A DNA stretch of 64,000 nt, from the NCBI GenBank assembly GCA_944391465.1, contig CALXTS010000001.1, positions 112,614 to 176,613 on the forward strand, given 5' to 3'. The position numbers and the translations under genes were made by a program. Origin of the DNA: an uncultured Alphaproteobacteria bacterium. Its GTDB lineage: Bacteria > Pseudomonadota > Alphaproteobacteria > RF32 > CAG-239. Position 1 is the stretch's first letter, and the number at the start of each line of letters is the position of its first letter. Shown piece after piece: positions 30,844 through 40,438 of the stretch. The notes under the pieces are model-generated. The model saw only the letters and a list, made by a program, of their open reading frames with translations, did no database searches and was not told the DNA's origin.

Positions 30844-31422
30844 TTAATGGACAATTCCTGAAAAACCCATAAAGGCCATTGAAAGAAGACCTGCAGTTAT
30901 TAAAGCAATCGGGGCTCCTTTTAGGTTTTCAGGAATATGGGTTATAGCCAAACGTTCTCGAATTCCTGCAAAAACAACCGTTGCCAGAGTGAAGCCGACT
31001 GCGCTTGAAAAGGCGTAACATACGGAAGCCGTTAAAGTATAGTTTTTTTGAACCGTGATGATTGCTATTCCCAAAACAGCGCAATTTGTTGTTATTAGCG
31101 GTAAAAATATGCCCAGAGCCTGATATAAAATCGGTGATGTCTTTTTTAAAATTATCTCAACCATTTGTACCATTGAGGCAATAACCAAGATAAAGGTAAT
31201 GGTGGTCATAAACATTAAATTATTGGGGCGCAGGTAACTATAATAAATTATGTGTGTTACAATGGTTGAAAGCGTCATAACAAACATAACGGCAAACCCC
31301 ATGCCTAAGGCTGTCGAAATCTTTTTAGAAACACCAAGAAACGGGCATATTCCTAAAAATTGCGTTAAAATAATGTTATTTACAAAAACGGCGCTGATAA
31401 AAATTATAAAATATGATGACAT
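30844..31422 (-). CDS. rnfA: Rnf electron transport complex subunit A
   Basis: 192 aa, six membrane segments, of the RnfA/NqrE family. It carries the conserved GxCPFLGVS near residue 25 (with the Cys that helps bind the membrane [2Fe-2S] or [4Fe-4S] centre together with RnfE) and NCAVLGIAI near 113. RnfA and RnfE are inverted homologues and form the membrane core that moves electrons across the membrane. Last gene of the rnfBCDGEA operon. Starts with a TAATG overlap with rnfE. Confidence 0.93.
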   Translation of the reverse strand: MSSYFIIFISAVFVNNIILTQFLGICPFLGVSKKISTALGMGFAVMFVMTLSTIVTHIIYYSYLRPNNLMFMTTITFILVIASMVQMVEIILKKTSPILYQALGIFLPLITTNCAVLGIAIITVQKNYTLTASVCYAFSSAVGFTLATVVFAGIRERLAITHIPENLKGAPIALITAGLLSMAFMGFSGIVH

Positions 31423-32018
31423 TAGCGCGCTCCTCTAAAATGATTAACGGTTATAATTATTCCGCCCAATGCCAAAAAGGCTCCGGGAGGCATAATAAAC
31501 ATCAGCATCGGGTTGATCTCTTCCGGTAGAAATTGCCAGCCAAACAGTGAACCATTGCCGAGGACTTCTCTTACAGAGCCTAATATGGTCAGAGCTATTG
31601 TAAAACCTATTCCCATTCCTAATGCATCAAGCAGAGATTGATAAAGGTTATTTTTTGAGGCAAAAGCCTCTGCTCTTCCCAAGATAATACAATTAACGAC
31701 TATAAGCGGAATGTAAATTCCCAAAGCCTCGTGCAAACTGGGAAGGTAGGCCTGCATTAAAAGCTCAATAACCGTAACAAATGAGGCTATTATGACGATA
31801 AAGCATGGGATTCTTACCATGTCAGGAATTAAATTTTTAATTAATGATATGGCTGCGTTTGAGAGTAAAAGCACAAAAAGCGTTGCTATTCCCATCCCTA
31901 CTCCATTGATTGCGGAGGTTGTAACCCCTAGTGTCGGGCACATGCCGAGCATCATTACAAAGGTCGGATTTTCTTTGATTATACCGCGTGTCAGATTATC
32001 TAAACTTTGTTTATTCAT
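31422..32018 (-). CDS. rnfE: Rnf complex subunit E
   Basis: 198 aa, six membrane segments. The Cys motif GMCPTLGVT is near residue 26, and NCIILGRAEAFA near 110 is the second Cys site, homologous to RnfA. The start is the ATG at 32018, with AAAGGA upstream, 8 bp inside rnfG; an in-frame start 11 codons earlier has no ribosome site. Confidence 0.93.
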   Translation of the reverse strand: MNKQSLDNLTRGIIKENPTFVMMLGMCPTLGVTTSAINGVGMGIATLFVLLLSNAAISLIKNLIPDMVRIPCFIVIIASFVTVIELLMQAYLPSLHEALGIYIPLIVVNCIILGRAEAFASKNNLYQSLLDALGMGIGFTIALTILGSVREVLGNGSLFGWQFLPEEINPMLMFIMPPGAFLALGGIIITVNHFRGAR

Positions 32019-32610
32019 CTTTTGTTCCTTTGTAAAAATTATTAAAGGCATCTACAGCTCTTTGGATTGCCCCAACAACAGCTCTTGAGCTTATGGTAGC
32101 TCCGGTTACCGCATCTATTTCTCCGCCGTCTTGTCTGACTTTGAATATTCTTTTTCTCGGATTAAAGCCATTAAATTGTTTCTTGAACTTTGCATCATTT
32201 ATTTTGCTGCCAAGTCCGGGGGTTTCTTTGTGTTCGGTAATTACAAAGTCTTTGATGGCTCCGTCTATATAAAAGCCGACTATCAGGTTTATTCTTCCAC
32301 TGAAACCGGCTTTACTATATGTTTTTATGGCATATGAATTGACAATTCCGTCTTTACGAATGGGAAATAACTGTAATTTATGCTTTTTATCCGGCGTGGT
32401 TATTATCATTTTTTCTTCATAGGGATTGTTATTAAATTCATTAACAACCGAGGCTATGCCGGCCAGTTCTTTTTGGTATCGTGCTTTTTTTATGGGTTGT
32501 GCCGTGATTTTGTGAACGTATCCAACCGCAAATGCCGATATACTGCAAGTTATCAGCAAGGCAAGAGCCATGTTTATGAAGTTTGATGATATTTTACGAC
32601 TTTTTTTCAT
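32011..32610 (-). CDS. rnfG: Rnf complex subunit G (covalent FMN)
   Basis: 199 aa. One N-terminal membrane segment and a periplasmic FMN_bind domain. The covalent FMN site is DAVTGATISS near 168-177, with the Thr of TGAT joined to FMN by ApbE, whose gene starts this operon. The start is the ATG at 32610, just after the rnfD stop (TAAGATG). Confidence 0.92.
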   Translation of the reverse strand: MKKSRKISSNFINMALALLITCSISAFAVGYVHKITAQPIKKARYQKELAGIASVVNEFNNNPYEEKMIITTPDKKHKLQLFPIRKDGIVNSYAIKTYSKAGFSGRINLIVGFYIDGAIKDFVITEHKETPGLGSKINDAKFKKQFNGFNPRKRIFKVRQDGGEIDAVTGATISSRAVVGAIQRAVDAFNNFYKGTKDE

Positions 32611-32611
32611 C

Positions 32612-33595
32612 TTATTTTTTGACTCCAAATCTGCGAGGGGTAAAATAACGGTCTATCAGCGGAACAAAGGCGTTCATAATGAGAATTGCGAAAGAAACAC
32701 CTTCCGGATATCCGCTGAAAAAACGTATAACCACCGTTAAAATGCCACAACAAATTGCAAAAAATATTTTGCCGTTCAAACTCATGGGAGATGTGGTGTA
32801 ATCCGTTGCCATAAAAATGGCTCCGAGCATTAAGCCTCCTGATAAAATGTGAGTCAGCGGCTCAAAGCGGATATCATGTGTAAACAACCATGTTATGCCA
32901 GAAATAATAAATACGGTACCGATGTAGTAAAAAGGAATATGCCAACTGATAATCTTTTTCCATAATAAGTAACCAAAACCAAGTAATAAGGCAAGAGAGG
33001 ATACTTCCCCGATACAGCCACCGGTATAACCTACAAACATTTTCCAGTATTCCGGCAATAAGCTATTGGATTGTATCAATGTGGTTTCTGCAGCATCTAA
33101 ATGTTTTAAAATCCCGAGCGGTGTTGCTCCGGTTTGCGCATCAATATTCAAAAAATTCATAAATTGTGGGACTGGCCAACGCGTCATTTCTACTGGAAAA
33201 GAGATAAATAGGAAAACTCGTCCGACCAATGCCGGATTAAAAATATTCTTTCCTAAACCTCCATAGCAAAGTTTGGCAACGACAATAGACATGAAACATC
33301 CGGCTAAAACCATCGGCAAAGGCAAAGAAGACGGCAGATTATAGGCTAACAGAAGTCCTGTAATAACCGCGGAATAATCTCTGGTTGTGTTTTCTGTTTT
33401 GAGCCAAAAACGTCCGGCTAAGTATTCAAGCAAGACGCATCCGGCAACGGAAGTCGCTATGATAATTAATGCCGGTAATCCAAAAAATAACACGGCTACC
33501 AAGCCGGCCGGTATCAGAGCAATAACAACATCTTTCATAATACCGGAAACGGTTTGCGGTGAATGTATGTGCGGTGCGGTGGATATTTTCAGCAT
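32612..33595 (-). CDS. rnfD: Rnf complex subunit D (covalent FMN)
   Basis: 327 aa, about nine membrane segments. It has the RnfD/NqrB FMN site DAQTGATPLG (about residues 152-161), with a second TGAT-type Thr for ApbE-dependent flavin attachment. It forms part of the ion-pumping membrane core. Confidence 0.93.
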   Translation of the reverse strand: MLKISTAPHIHSPQTVSGIMKDVVIALIPAGLVAVLFFGLPALIIIATSVAGCVLLEYLAGRFWLKTENTTRDYSAVITGLLLAYNLPSSLPLPMVLAGCFMSIVVAKLCYGGLGKNIFNPALVGRVFLFISFPVEMTRWPVPQFMNFLNIDAQTGATPLGILKHLDAAETTLIQSNSLLPEYWKMFVGYTGGCIGEVSSLALLLGFGYLLWKKIISWHIPFYYIGTVFIISGITWLFTHDIRFEPLTHILSGGLMLGAIFMATDYTTSPMSLNGKIFFAICCGILTVVIRFFSGYPEGVSFAILIMNAFVPLIDRYFTPRRFGVKK

Positions 33596-33600
33596 TGTTT

Positions 33601-34920
33601 CTAACGGTTCCTTTTTAGTTCTGATTTTGCCAGTTTACAATAGTCAAGCAATGGAATGTTGGCCGGGCAAGTATAAGCACAACACCCACATTCAATACAG
33701 TCAAGGGCGTGGCAGTCCTTTACTTCTTCAAACATATCTTCTTTGACAAGTTTTCCGATGAGGTATGGTTGAAGTCCCATAGGGCAAACCTCGGCGCATT
33801 TACTGCAACGGATACAGTTTTGCTCTTCTTTTTTGTGTGATAAGCTATCTGAGAGTAGCAAAATTCCTCCGGTTAATTTGGTTACCGGTGCTTGGGTGTT
33901 GATTATTGAGCTCCCCATCATGGGGCCGCCATATATAATTTGCGCAACCTCTTCTGATGCTCCTCCGGCTTTTTCTATTAAATAATTTGCCGGTGTTCCT
34001 ATTCTGACTCTATAATTGGCGGGATGTTTACATTCGTCACCGCTAATTGTTATAATTCGCTCAAAAAGAGGCTTTTTCTTTTGTACTGCCTCATAAACGG
34101 CAAAAACGGTCGCTACATTTTGGACAATACAGCCAATATCTATGGGTAGTTTTCCTGATGGAACTTCTTTTCCCGTAATTGCTTTTATTAATTGCTTTTC
34201 TCCGCCTTGCGGGTATTTGGTTGCACAGACTTGAACATTTACACCAACATAACGTTTGCTCAATCTTTGCATAATTTCTATTGCTTCCGGTTTGTTTTCA
34301 TCTATTGCAATAATGGCATTTTGGATATTGAGTAGTTTATTCAAAATTTTTGCGCCAATGATGATTTCTTCTGCTTTTTCTATCATTAGGCGTCCGTCTG
34401 CCGTTAAAAACGGTTCACATTCAATACCGTTGACAATTAAAATTCGAGCTTTGCGGTTGGGTGGAACTGTCGTCTTTACCGGTGTTGGAAAACCGGCGCC
34501 TCCCATTCCGACAATGCCGCTTTCTCTAATGCGTTGTGCAATAATATCTGCTTCGGGGATTTCTGTAATCAGTTCTGGAGATGTGTCTATCTCTTTTTCA
34601 AATTCATCACCTTCAACTTTTATGGTTATGCAATCTTCATAATAGCCAAACTCTCCCTCAATAGGTTCCAGACTAGTAACTTCCCCTGAAACGGACGAAT
34701 GGATGTCTGCAGAAATTATGCCATCCGAATCCGCAAGAAGTGTTCCGACTTTTACTTTGTCTCCTTTTTGTACGGTGATTTTTGCTGGAGCTCCGATGTG
34801 TTGTTTTATCGGAATATATACATATTCAGGAAGCCCTGCGTCTATTATCGGAGAATCGGCTGTTAGTTTATATTTGTTCGGATGGATGCCGCCCAGAGGA
34901 AATGTTTTAATTTTTTTCAT
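33601..34920 (-). CDS. rnfC: Rnf complex subunit C (NADH and Fe-S)
   Basis: 439 aa. N-terminal RnfC/barrel-sandwich region (GGIHP at the very start), the FMN/NADH fold with GMGGAGFPTPVK near 136, SLBB domain near 270, and two [4Fe-4S] sets (CIRCSKCAEVCP, then CIECGCCAYTCP) at about 370-425. It oxidises NADH and passes electrons to RnfB. It follows RnfB with a 14-bp overlap. Confidence 0.94.
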   Translation of the reverse strand: MKKIKTFPLGGIHPNKYKLTADSPIIDAGLPEYVYIPIKQHIGAPAKITVQKGDKVKVGTLLADSDGIISADIHSSVSGEVTSLEPIEGEFGYYEDCITIKVEGDEFEKEIDTSPELITEIPEADIIAQRIRESGIVGMGGAGFPTPVKTTVPPNRKARILIVNGIECEPFLTADGRLMIEKAEEIIIGAKILNKLLNIQNAIIAIDENKPEAIEIMQRLSKRYVGVNVQVCATKYPQGGEKQLIKAITGKEVPSGKLPIDIGCIVQNVATVFAVYEAVQKKKPLFERIITISGDECKHPANYRVRIGTPANYLIEKAGGASEEVAQIIYGGPMMGSSIINTQAPVTKLTGGILLLSDSLSHKKEEQNCIRCSKCAEVCPMGLQPYLIGKLVKEDMFEEVKDCHALDCIECGCCAYTCPANIPLLDYCKLAKSELKRNR

Positions 34921-35764
34921 GTGCTTTCTCCGTTTTTTCTGTTCCGTTTATATAAATAATCGCGCCGGTCGGGCATGTTTTTGCTAATTCTGCTCCGTAT
35001 TTTTCAGCCGAAACGGTTGTCGGTATGTATGAAAGATTATTTTTTACTTTAACCAATGAGTTTATGCTTGTGCATTTTTGACATCCTATGCAGGCGACTT
35101 TACAATTTTTGCGTGCAATGTTGCCTTTTTGAGTATTCCGGCATGCTACATATACTCTTTTGCCGTTTTTACCGCGCGGGCGGAGCTCAAATAAGCCTCG
35201 TGGGCAAGTTTTTACGCATTTTCCGCAAGAAGTGCATTTATTTTCATCAACTATCGGCATTTGGCTTGCTTTATCCATATGGATTGCGCCGAAAGGGCAT
35301 GCTTTTACGCAATCTCCCAGATGTACGCATCCTTCAGGACAACCATTGGGACTGCTTGAAATTCCGACGGCTATACGGCAACTGGATATTCCATCATATA
35401 TTTTTTTTGCCGGTGCATTTTGGCAGCTTCCGTTACAGCGTAAGACTGCGACAGTTTCTTCTTTTGTTTCTTGTTTGCTGTATCCGAGAATGTCGGCGAT
35501 CTTGTCCATGACATCCTTTCCCCCTACTGTGCAATACAGTTTTGAGAATTCCTCTTCATTGCTGTTTGCACAAGCGGTGGCAAAGTCGCGACAACCTGCT
35601 TTTCCGCATGCTCCGCAATTGGCTTGCGGGAGGCATTCGTCTATTTCTGAAATCTTATGATTTTCACGGGTTTTGAATTTTTTGGATACAAAATAAAGAA
35701 TAATGGCGGCGCTAACCGCGATGGCATCTAAAACATAAATGTTGGTTATTATGGTATCTGACAT
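34907..35764 (-). CDS. rnfB: Rnf complex subunit B (Fe-S)
   Basis: 285 aa. One N-terminal membrane segment, a Fe-S binding domain (CGACGKAGCRDFA near 50-62), then ferredoxin-type clusters (CVKACPFGAI, CTSCGKCVKTCPRG) and a Cys-rich end (CKVACIGCQKC). The length (285) and the extra Cys-rich segment are like the anaerobe-type RnfB of Bacteroidales and Firmicutes, larger than the gammaproteobacterial RnfB of about 190 aa. It exchanges electrons with ferredoxin. Confidence 0.93.
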   Translation of the reverse strand: MSDTIITNIYVLDAIAVSAAIILYFVSKKFKTRENHKISEIDECLPQANCGACGKAGCRDFATACANSNEEEFSKLYCTVGGKDVMDKIADILGYSKQETKEETVAVLRCNGSCQNAPAKKIYDGISSCRIAVGISSSPNGCPEGCVHLGDCVKACPFGAIHMDKASQMPIVDENKCTSCGKCVKTCPRGLFELRPRGKNGKRVYVACRNTQKGNIARKNCKVACIGCQKCTSINSLVKVKNNLSYIPTTVSAEKYGAELAKTCPTGAIIYINGTEKTEKAHEKN

Positions 35765-35776
35765 ATTTTTTCCGGA

Positions 35777-36196
35777 TTATTCTGAGCTTTTGTTAATTAT
35801 ATATTTAAAATGAATTTGAAAGTACTTTTGTGTTAAGAATAATCCTAAATAGTACGGAATCAAGATAATAATGGCAGATATTCCAGTGCTAATTTCCGTC
35901 CACTGATGATATTCACCTATTGCAATGGTTGTTAAAACAAGCATTAAGGGTAAAATGTAGGCATAAAATACGGCCGTGAATCCAAAGCGGCTGTCTATGC
36001 CGATGTTTACTTTATCTCCTATATTAAATATGTGCGGTTCATTAACTGCCGCAGATATGTGCCTTTCTTTACACTCTCCCATGTTGCAATGTTTTTTTAG
36101 CTCACATGAACTGCATGCCGATACCATATCTATGGAAATGGTTATTATGTTTTTGTCTTTATTTATGATGGTGCCGGAACGGAAAAGATTTTCCAT
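35777..36196 (-). CDS. rseC: RseC/MucC family protein
   Basis: 139 aa. N-terminal Cys motif (ACSSCELKKHC) with more Cys (MGEC), then two membrane segments (about 75-120). RseC-type proteins belong to the SoxR-reducing/Rnf maturation set, and in Bacteroidales the gene precedes rnfB, as here. It is probably a membrane factor for Rnf assembly or redox. Confidence 0.85.
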   Translation of the reverse strand: MENLFRSGTIINKDKNIITISIDMVSACSSCELKKHCNMGECKERHISAAVNEPHIFNIGDKVNIGIDSRFGFTAVFYAYILPLMLVLTTIAIGEYHQWTEISTGISAIIILIPYYLGLFLTQKYFQIHFKYIINKSSE

Positions 36197-36199
36197 GTC

Positions 36200-37225
36200 T
36201 TATTCTTTCTGTAATGAACGAGCTGCTTGAGAATAGATAATCTCAAAGTTTTCATTTTGAGGGTTCCTGAGGATTAAAATGGCTTGCAAATCTAGCGCAT
36301 CTGCCATTTTGAGCCCTTCTTCGGCGCCTAAAGCCATGATTGCTGTTGCATAAGCATCGGCAATTGCCGCATGAGGATAAAAGACCGTAGCAGATGCTAA
36401 ATCTCCTTCAACAGGGTATCCGCTTTGCGGCGAAATGGTGTGTGATATTTTTTTTCCGTCGTAGTATGTGAAATTGCGATAATCTCCTGATGTGGCAACG
36501 GCAGTATTGCTTAATGTTAAAACCAATGTGTTCTCGTTTTTATTTTCAAGCGGAGCGGCTATGGCAACATTCCATCCAGTTTCTTTGGGGCTACGATTTC
36601 CGGAAATTCTCATTTCTCCACCGATATCAACCAAATAATCGTGATAATCATGAAGTTCAAGAAAATTGGCAACACTATCAACGGCGTAACCTTTGGCTAT
36701 TGCTGATAGATTCAAGTTTACTCGGCTGTCTTGTTTTTGCAGAGTATCAAAATTGGGACTGAAAGCCAATTTATCAAATCCGGTATATTCGAGAATTTTG
36801 CTGATTTTTTCCGGAGTGGGCTTTTCTTTTGTTTGTTGAGTCCCAAAACCCCATATTTCGACCAACGGACCGACTGTCGGATCAAAGGCATGATTACTCT
36901 TTTGGTACACTTCATTAATTTTTTTCATTAAATTTTGCATGGGGGCTGAGAGTTTTATTTTTTTATCTGCAGCCGTTTGATTAATTCTTGAAATTTCTGA
37001 ATGTGGGTTAAATACCGACATTTGATTGTCAATCATTTTAAGTATTTGTTTGATGTCATTATCAAGTTCGGGATTTTGTTTTGGGGAATTTATTATTATC
37101 TTATAGTAGGTTCCGTATGTCTTACCCTCAAAAACCATGCGTCCTTTTTTGTCTTTGCCAATAAAAAACATACAAAGGGCTATGCTGATTATCAGCAATA
37201 TTGAAAAAATTTTTAATGTACGCAT
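36200..37225 (-). CDS. apbE: FAD:protein FMN transferase ApbE
   Basis: 341 aa with an N-terminal membrane/signal segment (about residues 4-20), then the ApbE domain: MSVFNPHSEISRIN near 85, GPLVEIWGFG near 130, an AIAKGYAVD segment near 185, DIGGEMR near 210, and ISPQSGYPV (HTI-type site) near 270. It attaches FMN to Thr in RnfG and RnfD (TGAT sites). As first gene of the operon it shows the complex is made with its flavin maturase. The start (37225) is one of three in-frame choices (37225, 37237 and GTG 37246). Confidence 0.9.
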   Translation of the reverse strand: MRTLKIFSILLIISIALCMFFIGKDKKGRMVFEGKTYGTYYKIIINSPKQNPELDNDIKQILKMIDNQMSVFNPHSEISRINQTAADKKIKLSAPMQNLMKKINEVYQKSNHAFDPTVGPLVEIWGFGTQQTKEKPTPEKISKILEYTGFDKLAFSPNFDTLQKQDSRVNLNLSAIAKGYAVDSVANFLELHDYHDYLVDIGGEMRISGNRSPKETGWNVAIAAPLENKNENTLVLTLSNTAVATSGDYRNFTYYDGKKISHTISPQSGYPVEGDLASATVFYPHAAIADAYATAIMALGAEEGLKMADALDLQAILILRNPQNENFEIIYSQAARSLQKE

Positions 37226-37327
37226 ATTATCTATCATGATTTGCACAATGCCGAAGTTGTTTTTTACAAGTACTTTTTTTTATTATAAAGTATCCCGAGG
37301 AAACTTTATTTATAAGGGGATTATACT

Positions 37328-37990
37328 ATGGCTACAGACTTAAACGCAACTGTAAAAAAAATTATGTCACAGTTAAATAAAATTAAAGATTTATACTTTA
37401 AATATATGAATGTTACAGCTCAGATTCTCTATAAACACGGAGTTTCGGCAAATATCGTTTCGGTTGTGGGATTTGCTTTCGGCATTTTTGCTCTCAACTT
37501 TTTATCAATCGGTTATTACGGAAATGCATTGATTTGTATTTTGTGTAATCGTTTTCTTGATGGGGTTGACGGTGTTATTGCCCGCAAAGAAGATGTTACT
37601 GATTTCGGTGTCTTTTTAGATGCTTGTTTGGATTATGCTTTTTATGCAGGTATTATTTTCGGTTTTGCTTTGGCTAATCCCTCCTCTAATGCTGTTGCTG
37701 CTTGTTTCTGGTTGTTTGGATTTGCTGTTTCGGCTTGTGCTATGCTGGCTTATGCAGTTGTTTCTTATAAAAACTATTGCGAGAAAAAAGGCGAAAGAAA
37801 AAAATTACCGATGTATTTGGGTGGTTTTTTCCAAGGTTTTGAAATGCTTGTCGGAGTTATTTTATTGTGCTTTATTCCGAGTTGGTTCGTGCCTGCTGCC
37901 GTGATTTTAGGGTGTTTGGCTTTAGTTAAGGCTTTAACCGTTGTTAGTGTGGCATATTATAATTTGGTTATTTTTCAAAAGAAAAAGTAA
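37328..37990 (+). CDS. CDP-alcohol phosphatidyltransferase
   Basis: 220 aa with six membrane segments. The catalytic motif DG-x-DG-x2-AR-x8-G-x3-D-x3-D is seen as DGVDGVIARK then DFGVFLDACLD (about residues 80-106). It joins a CDP-linked lipid or alcohol to a second alcohol in phospholipid synthesis. The exact product is unknown: it differs from PgsA and PssA of alphaproteobacteria in length and order. GGGG ribosome site. Confidence 0.85.
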   Translation: MATDLNATVKKIMSQLNKIKDLYFKYMNVTAQILYKHGVSANIVSVVGFAFGIFALNFLSIGYYGNALICILCNRFLDGVDGVIARKEDVTDFGVFLDACLDYAFYAGIIFGFALANPSSNAVAACFWLFGFAVSACAMLAYAVVSYKNYCEKKGERKKLPMYLGGFFQGFEMLVGVILLCFIPSWFVPAAVILGCLALVKALTVVSVAYYNLVIFQKKK

Positions 37991-38003
37991 GAGTTGAAGT
38001 TAG

Positions 38004-39611
38004 ATGAAAAATTTTTGGATTGCAATTTTAGTAAGTTTTTGCTTTGTTTTGACGGCTGCCTCAGCAGAAGCTCTGGAGGCCTCTGTCACGGAAGGTCCTG
38101 TTAAACTTGAGTTGTTTACTCAATATGAGCAGGTTAATCCCAGAAAAAGTCTTGATGTTATTATCAAGTTTACTATTGCCGAGGGGTGGCATATCTTTTC
38201 TGATAATCCGGGAGAGATTGGTTTGCCGACAACTGTTTCTTGGAATAAAACCGCTAATTATAAGTTAAAAAAACGTCGTTGGAGCCTTGGTGAAGATTTT
38301 ATTACCGATGATATCGTTCAAAACGGGTTCAAAAATACGGCTTATTATATGGCTAAGTTTCGACCTGATCGTAAACTAACAAGTGCTGATACTGCGGCTT
38401 TTGAAGCGGAAATTAATTGGCTGGCTTGTAAAGAAGAGTGTATTCCTGGAAAAGCAGTCTTGCCTTTTGAACTTCCGATAAAAAAAGATTCTCTTACTCA
38501 GTCACCTAATTGGGAAAGAGTTTCGCAAGCGGCAGAGCTTAGTTTTGTTTCAATGTCTTTGGCTCAGAATATAAACTTTATTCTGATTTTGTTAATGGCT
38601 TTTGTCGGCGGCATTATCTTAAACTTTATGCCTTGTATTTTTCCGATTTTGACAATTAAGGTTATTTCTCTGGCTCATAATGCTTATCATAAAAAAGTTA
38701 GCAGAGCTAAGGCAGGAATGTATGTTTTGGGTGTATTTTCATCCTTTATGGTTGTTGCTACGATTTTGTATATTTTGCGCCTGCAAGGTGAAGAAATCGG
38801 ATGGGGTTTTCAATTGCAGTCTCCGGTTTTTGTCGGTTTGATGATTGTGATTTTCTTTGTTATCTCATTGATGTTGCTTGATATTGTAAATGTAAATATT
38901 GCTGTGTTCGGAAGAATGGCTCGGGTGTCTGTTAAAGGCGCTTTGTGGAATTCTTATTTAACAGGATTGTTATCTGTGTTAATTGCCAGTCCTTGTACGG
39001 CTCCGTTTATGGGAATCGCTATCGGTTATACTTTGACGGCTCCTATTTATATTTATTATCCTATCTTTATTTCTCTTAGTCTTGGTTATGCCCTGCCCTT
39101 TGCTTTGGCTGAGTTGTTCCCGAAGGTTATTCGCGGAATATTACCTAAACCGGGACGTTGGATGGATATCTTAAAGAAAATTTTTGCTATTCCCGTTCTT
39201 TTGACTTGTGTTTGGCTTGGGTGGATATTGTATAACCAAATGCATGTTCGTTTTGAAGATGATAAGCAAAATCTTGGCTGGCAAGAATATGATGCCGTTA
39301 AAGTTGCTAAGCTCGTTTCTGAAAACAAGCCTGTCTTTATTGATTTTACGGCCAAATGGTGTGTTACATGTTTGGTTAACAAAAGAATTGCCTTACAATC
39401 AAATGATTTTGCTAAGTTTGTTAAAGATAAAAATGTAACACTCTTTCGAGCTGACTGGACCAATAAAGCTGCCAAAATAGCTTCTGCTCTGGAGTTTTAT
39501 GGACGCAACAGTATTCCTTTATATGTTTATTATGATGGAAGCGGTTCGGAATATACAATATTGCCTCAATTGTTGACACCTAAGGTGTTTACGGATCAGC
39601 TTAAAGAGTAA
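38004..39611 (+). CDS. dsbD: Thiol:disulfide interchange protein DsbD
   Basis: 535 aa. Signal peptide (1-23), N-terminal DsbD-alpha-type domain (with Cys in CKEEC near 148), eight-segment membrane domain with the active Cys in NFMPCIFP (about 212) and ASPCTAPF (about 332), and a C-terminal thioredoxin-like domain with CVTC (about 454-457) in AKWCVTC. It carries electrons from cytoplasmic thioredoxin to the periplasm, helping cytochrome c and disulfide repair. Thr-containing CVTC is a usual variant. Ends with a strong terminator. Confidence 0.92.
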   Translation: MKNFWIAILVSFCFVLTAASAEALEASVTEGPVKLELFTQYEQVNPRKSLDVIIKFTIAEGWHIFSDNPGEIGLPTTVSWNKTANYKLKKRRWSLGEDFITDDIVQNGFKNTAYYMAKFRPDRKLTSADTAAFEAEINWLACKEECIPGKAVLPFELPIKKDSLTQSPNWERVSQAAELSFVSMSLAQNINFILILLMAFVGGIILNFMPCIFPILTIKVISLAHNAYHKKVSRAKAGMYVLGVFSSFMVVATILYILRLQGEEIGWGFQLQSPVFVGLMIVIFFVISLMLLDIVNVNIAVFGRMARVSVKGALWNSYLTGLLSVLIASPCTAPFMGIAIGYTLTAPIYIYYPIFISLSLGYALPFALAELFPKVIRGILPKPGRWMDILKKIFAIPVLLTCVWLGWILYNQMHVRFEDDKQNLGWQEYDAVKVAKLVSENKPVFIDFTAKWCVTCLVNKRIALQSNDFAKFVKDKNVTLFRADWTNKAAKIASALEFYGRNSIPLYVYYDGSGSEYTILPQLLTPKVFTDQLKE

Positions 39612-39612
39612 G

Positions 39613-39645
39613 AAAAAAAGCCTCTCATATGAGAGGCTTTTTTTT
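39613..39645. terminator. Bidirectional terminator
   Basis: AAAAAAAGCCTCTCAT / ATGAGAGGCTTTTTTTT; perfect palindrome with T-runs on both strands, shared by dsbD (+) and the AsmA-like gene (-). Confidence 0.93.
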
Positions 39646-39658
39646 CTTAGGATTTTTC

Positions 39659-40438
39659 TTACTTTCCAAAAATTCCCAGATTTTTTACTTTGTCTTTTAC
39701 ATCATCAACAACGTTGTTCATATTTTCTTGGGCAACGTTTTTCAGGTTTCCCAATTGGGCTTTGACAACGGTTTGTGATGCTGTTGCAAGCATTTTGTTG
39801 AAAATAGTTGCTATTGAAGCGGCAATGTTAGTTCCGTCTTTTTTCTCTTCGCCGATATTTGTTAAAGTAATATCAGGCATTTTGAGACTGACGGAATCTT
39901 CATTTCCTTCAGATGTCGGCATAAGAGCGTTTAACTCTGCGCCGGTGATTTTAACGAGTTTTACAACAACTTTTTTACCTGCTGTATCATCGCTTTTCTC
40001 TGTTTTTTGTCCTTCAGACTTTTCTTGTTTGGCTGGTTCAGATGCTGTATTTTTAGCGACGTTTTCTTGAATTTGTTTTACGTTGTTTTGTGTGATTGAA
40101 AGCATTTCATATGTGATTATCGGTTTATCAATCAAAATTTCTTCAATAATGATTTTATCACTGGTCAGACTTTTTAAATCAACTTTGGCAGAAACACTAC
40201 CTAAGTCAATAATATATGGACTCTTATAATTTGCAGGGTTAGCAACGGTTAAACCTTTTATAGAAGCCTCTCCAGAAGTTAAAGAGAGTTTAAAACCTTT
40301 CAAATTAACATCTGTACCAGTTACTTGGCTACCGTATTTGTGAACAAGTTTTTGAACGACGGATTCAAGTGACGGACTTAAAAACCAGGCTGCAACGCCG
40401 GCAATGATTATTACACCCAGAATGATTAGTTTTTTCAT
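39659..40438 (-). CDS. AsmA-like periplasmic protein, membrane-anchored
   Basis: 259 aa. N-terminal membrane segment (3-20), then an AsmA/DUF748-like start (GFKLSLTSGEASIKGLTVANP near 48-68, typical of proteins related to lipid-transfer bridges), a Lys/Glu/Ser/Ala-rich low-complexity middle (125-150) and a helical end. Proteins like this sit in the inner membrane facing outwards. Function in outer-membrane homeostasis is inferred from the family. Confidence 0.7.
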   Translation of the reverse strand: MKKLIILGVIIIAGVAAWFLSPSLESVVQKLVHKYGSQVTGTDVNLKGFKLSLTSGEASIKGLTVANPANYKSPYIIDLGSVSAKVDLKSLTSDKIIIEEILIDKPIITYEMLSITQNNVKQIQENVAKNTASEPAKQEKSEGQKTEKSDDTAGKKVVVKLVKITGAELNALMPTSEGNEDSVSLKMPDITLTNIGEEKKDGTNIAASIATIFNKMLATASQTVVKAQLGNLKNVAQENMNNVVDDVKDKVKNLGIFGK

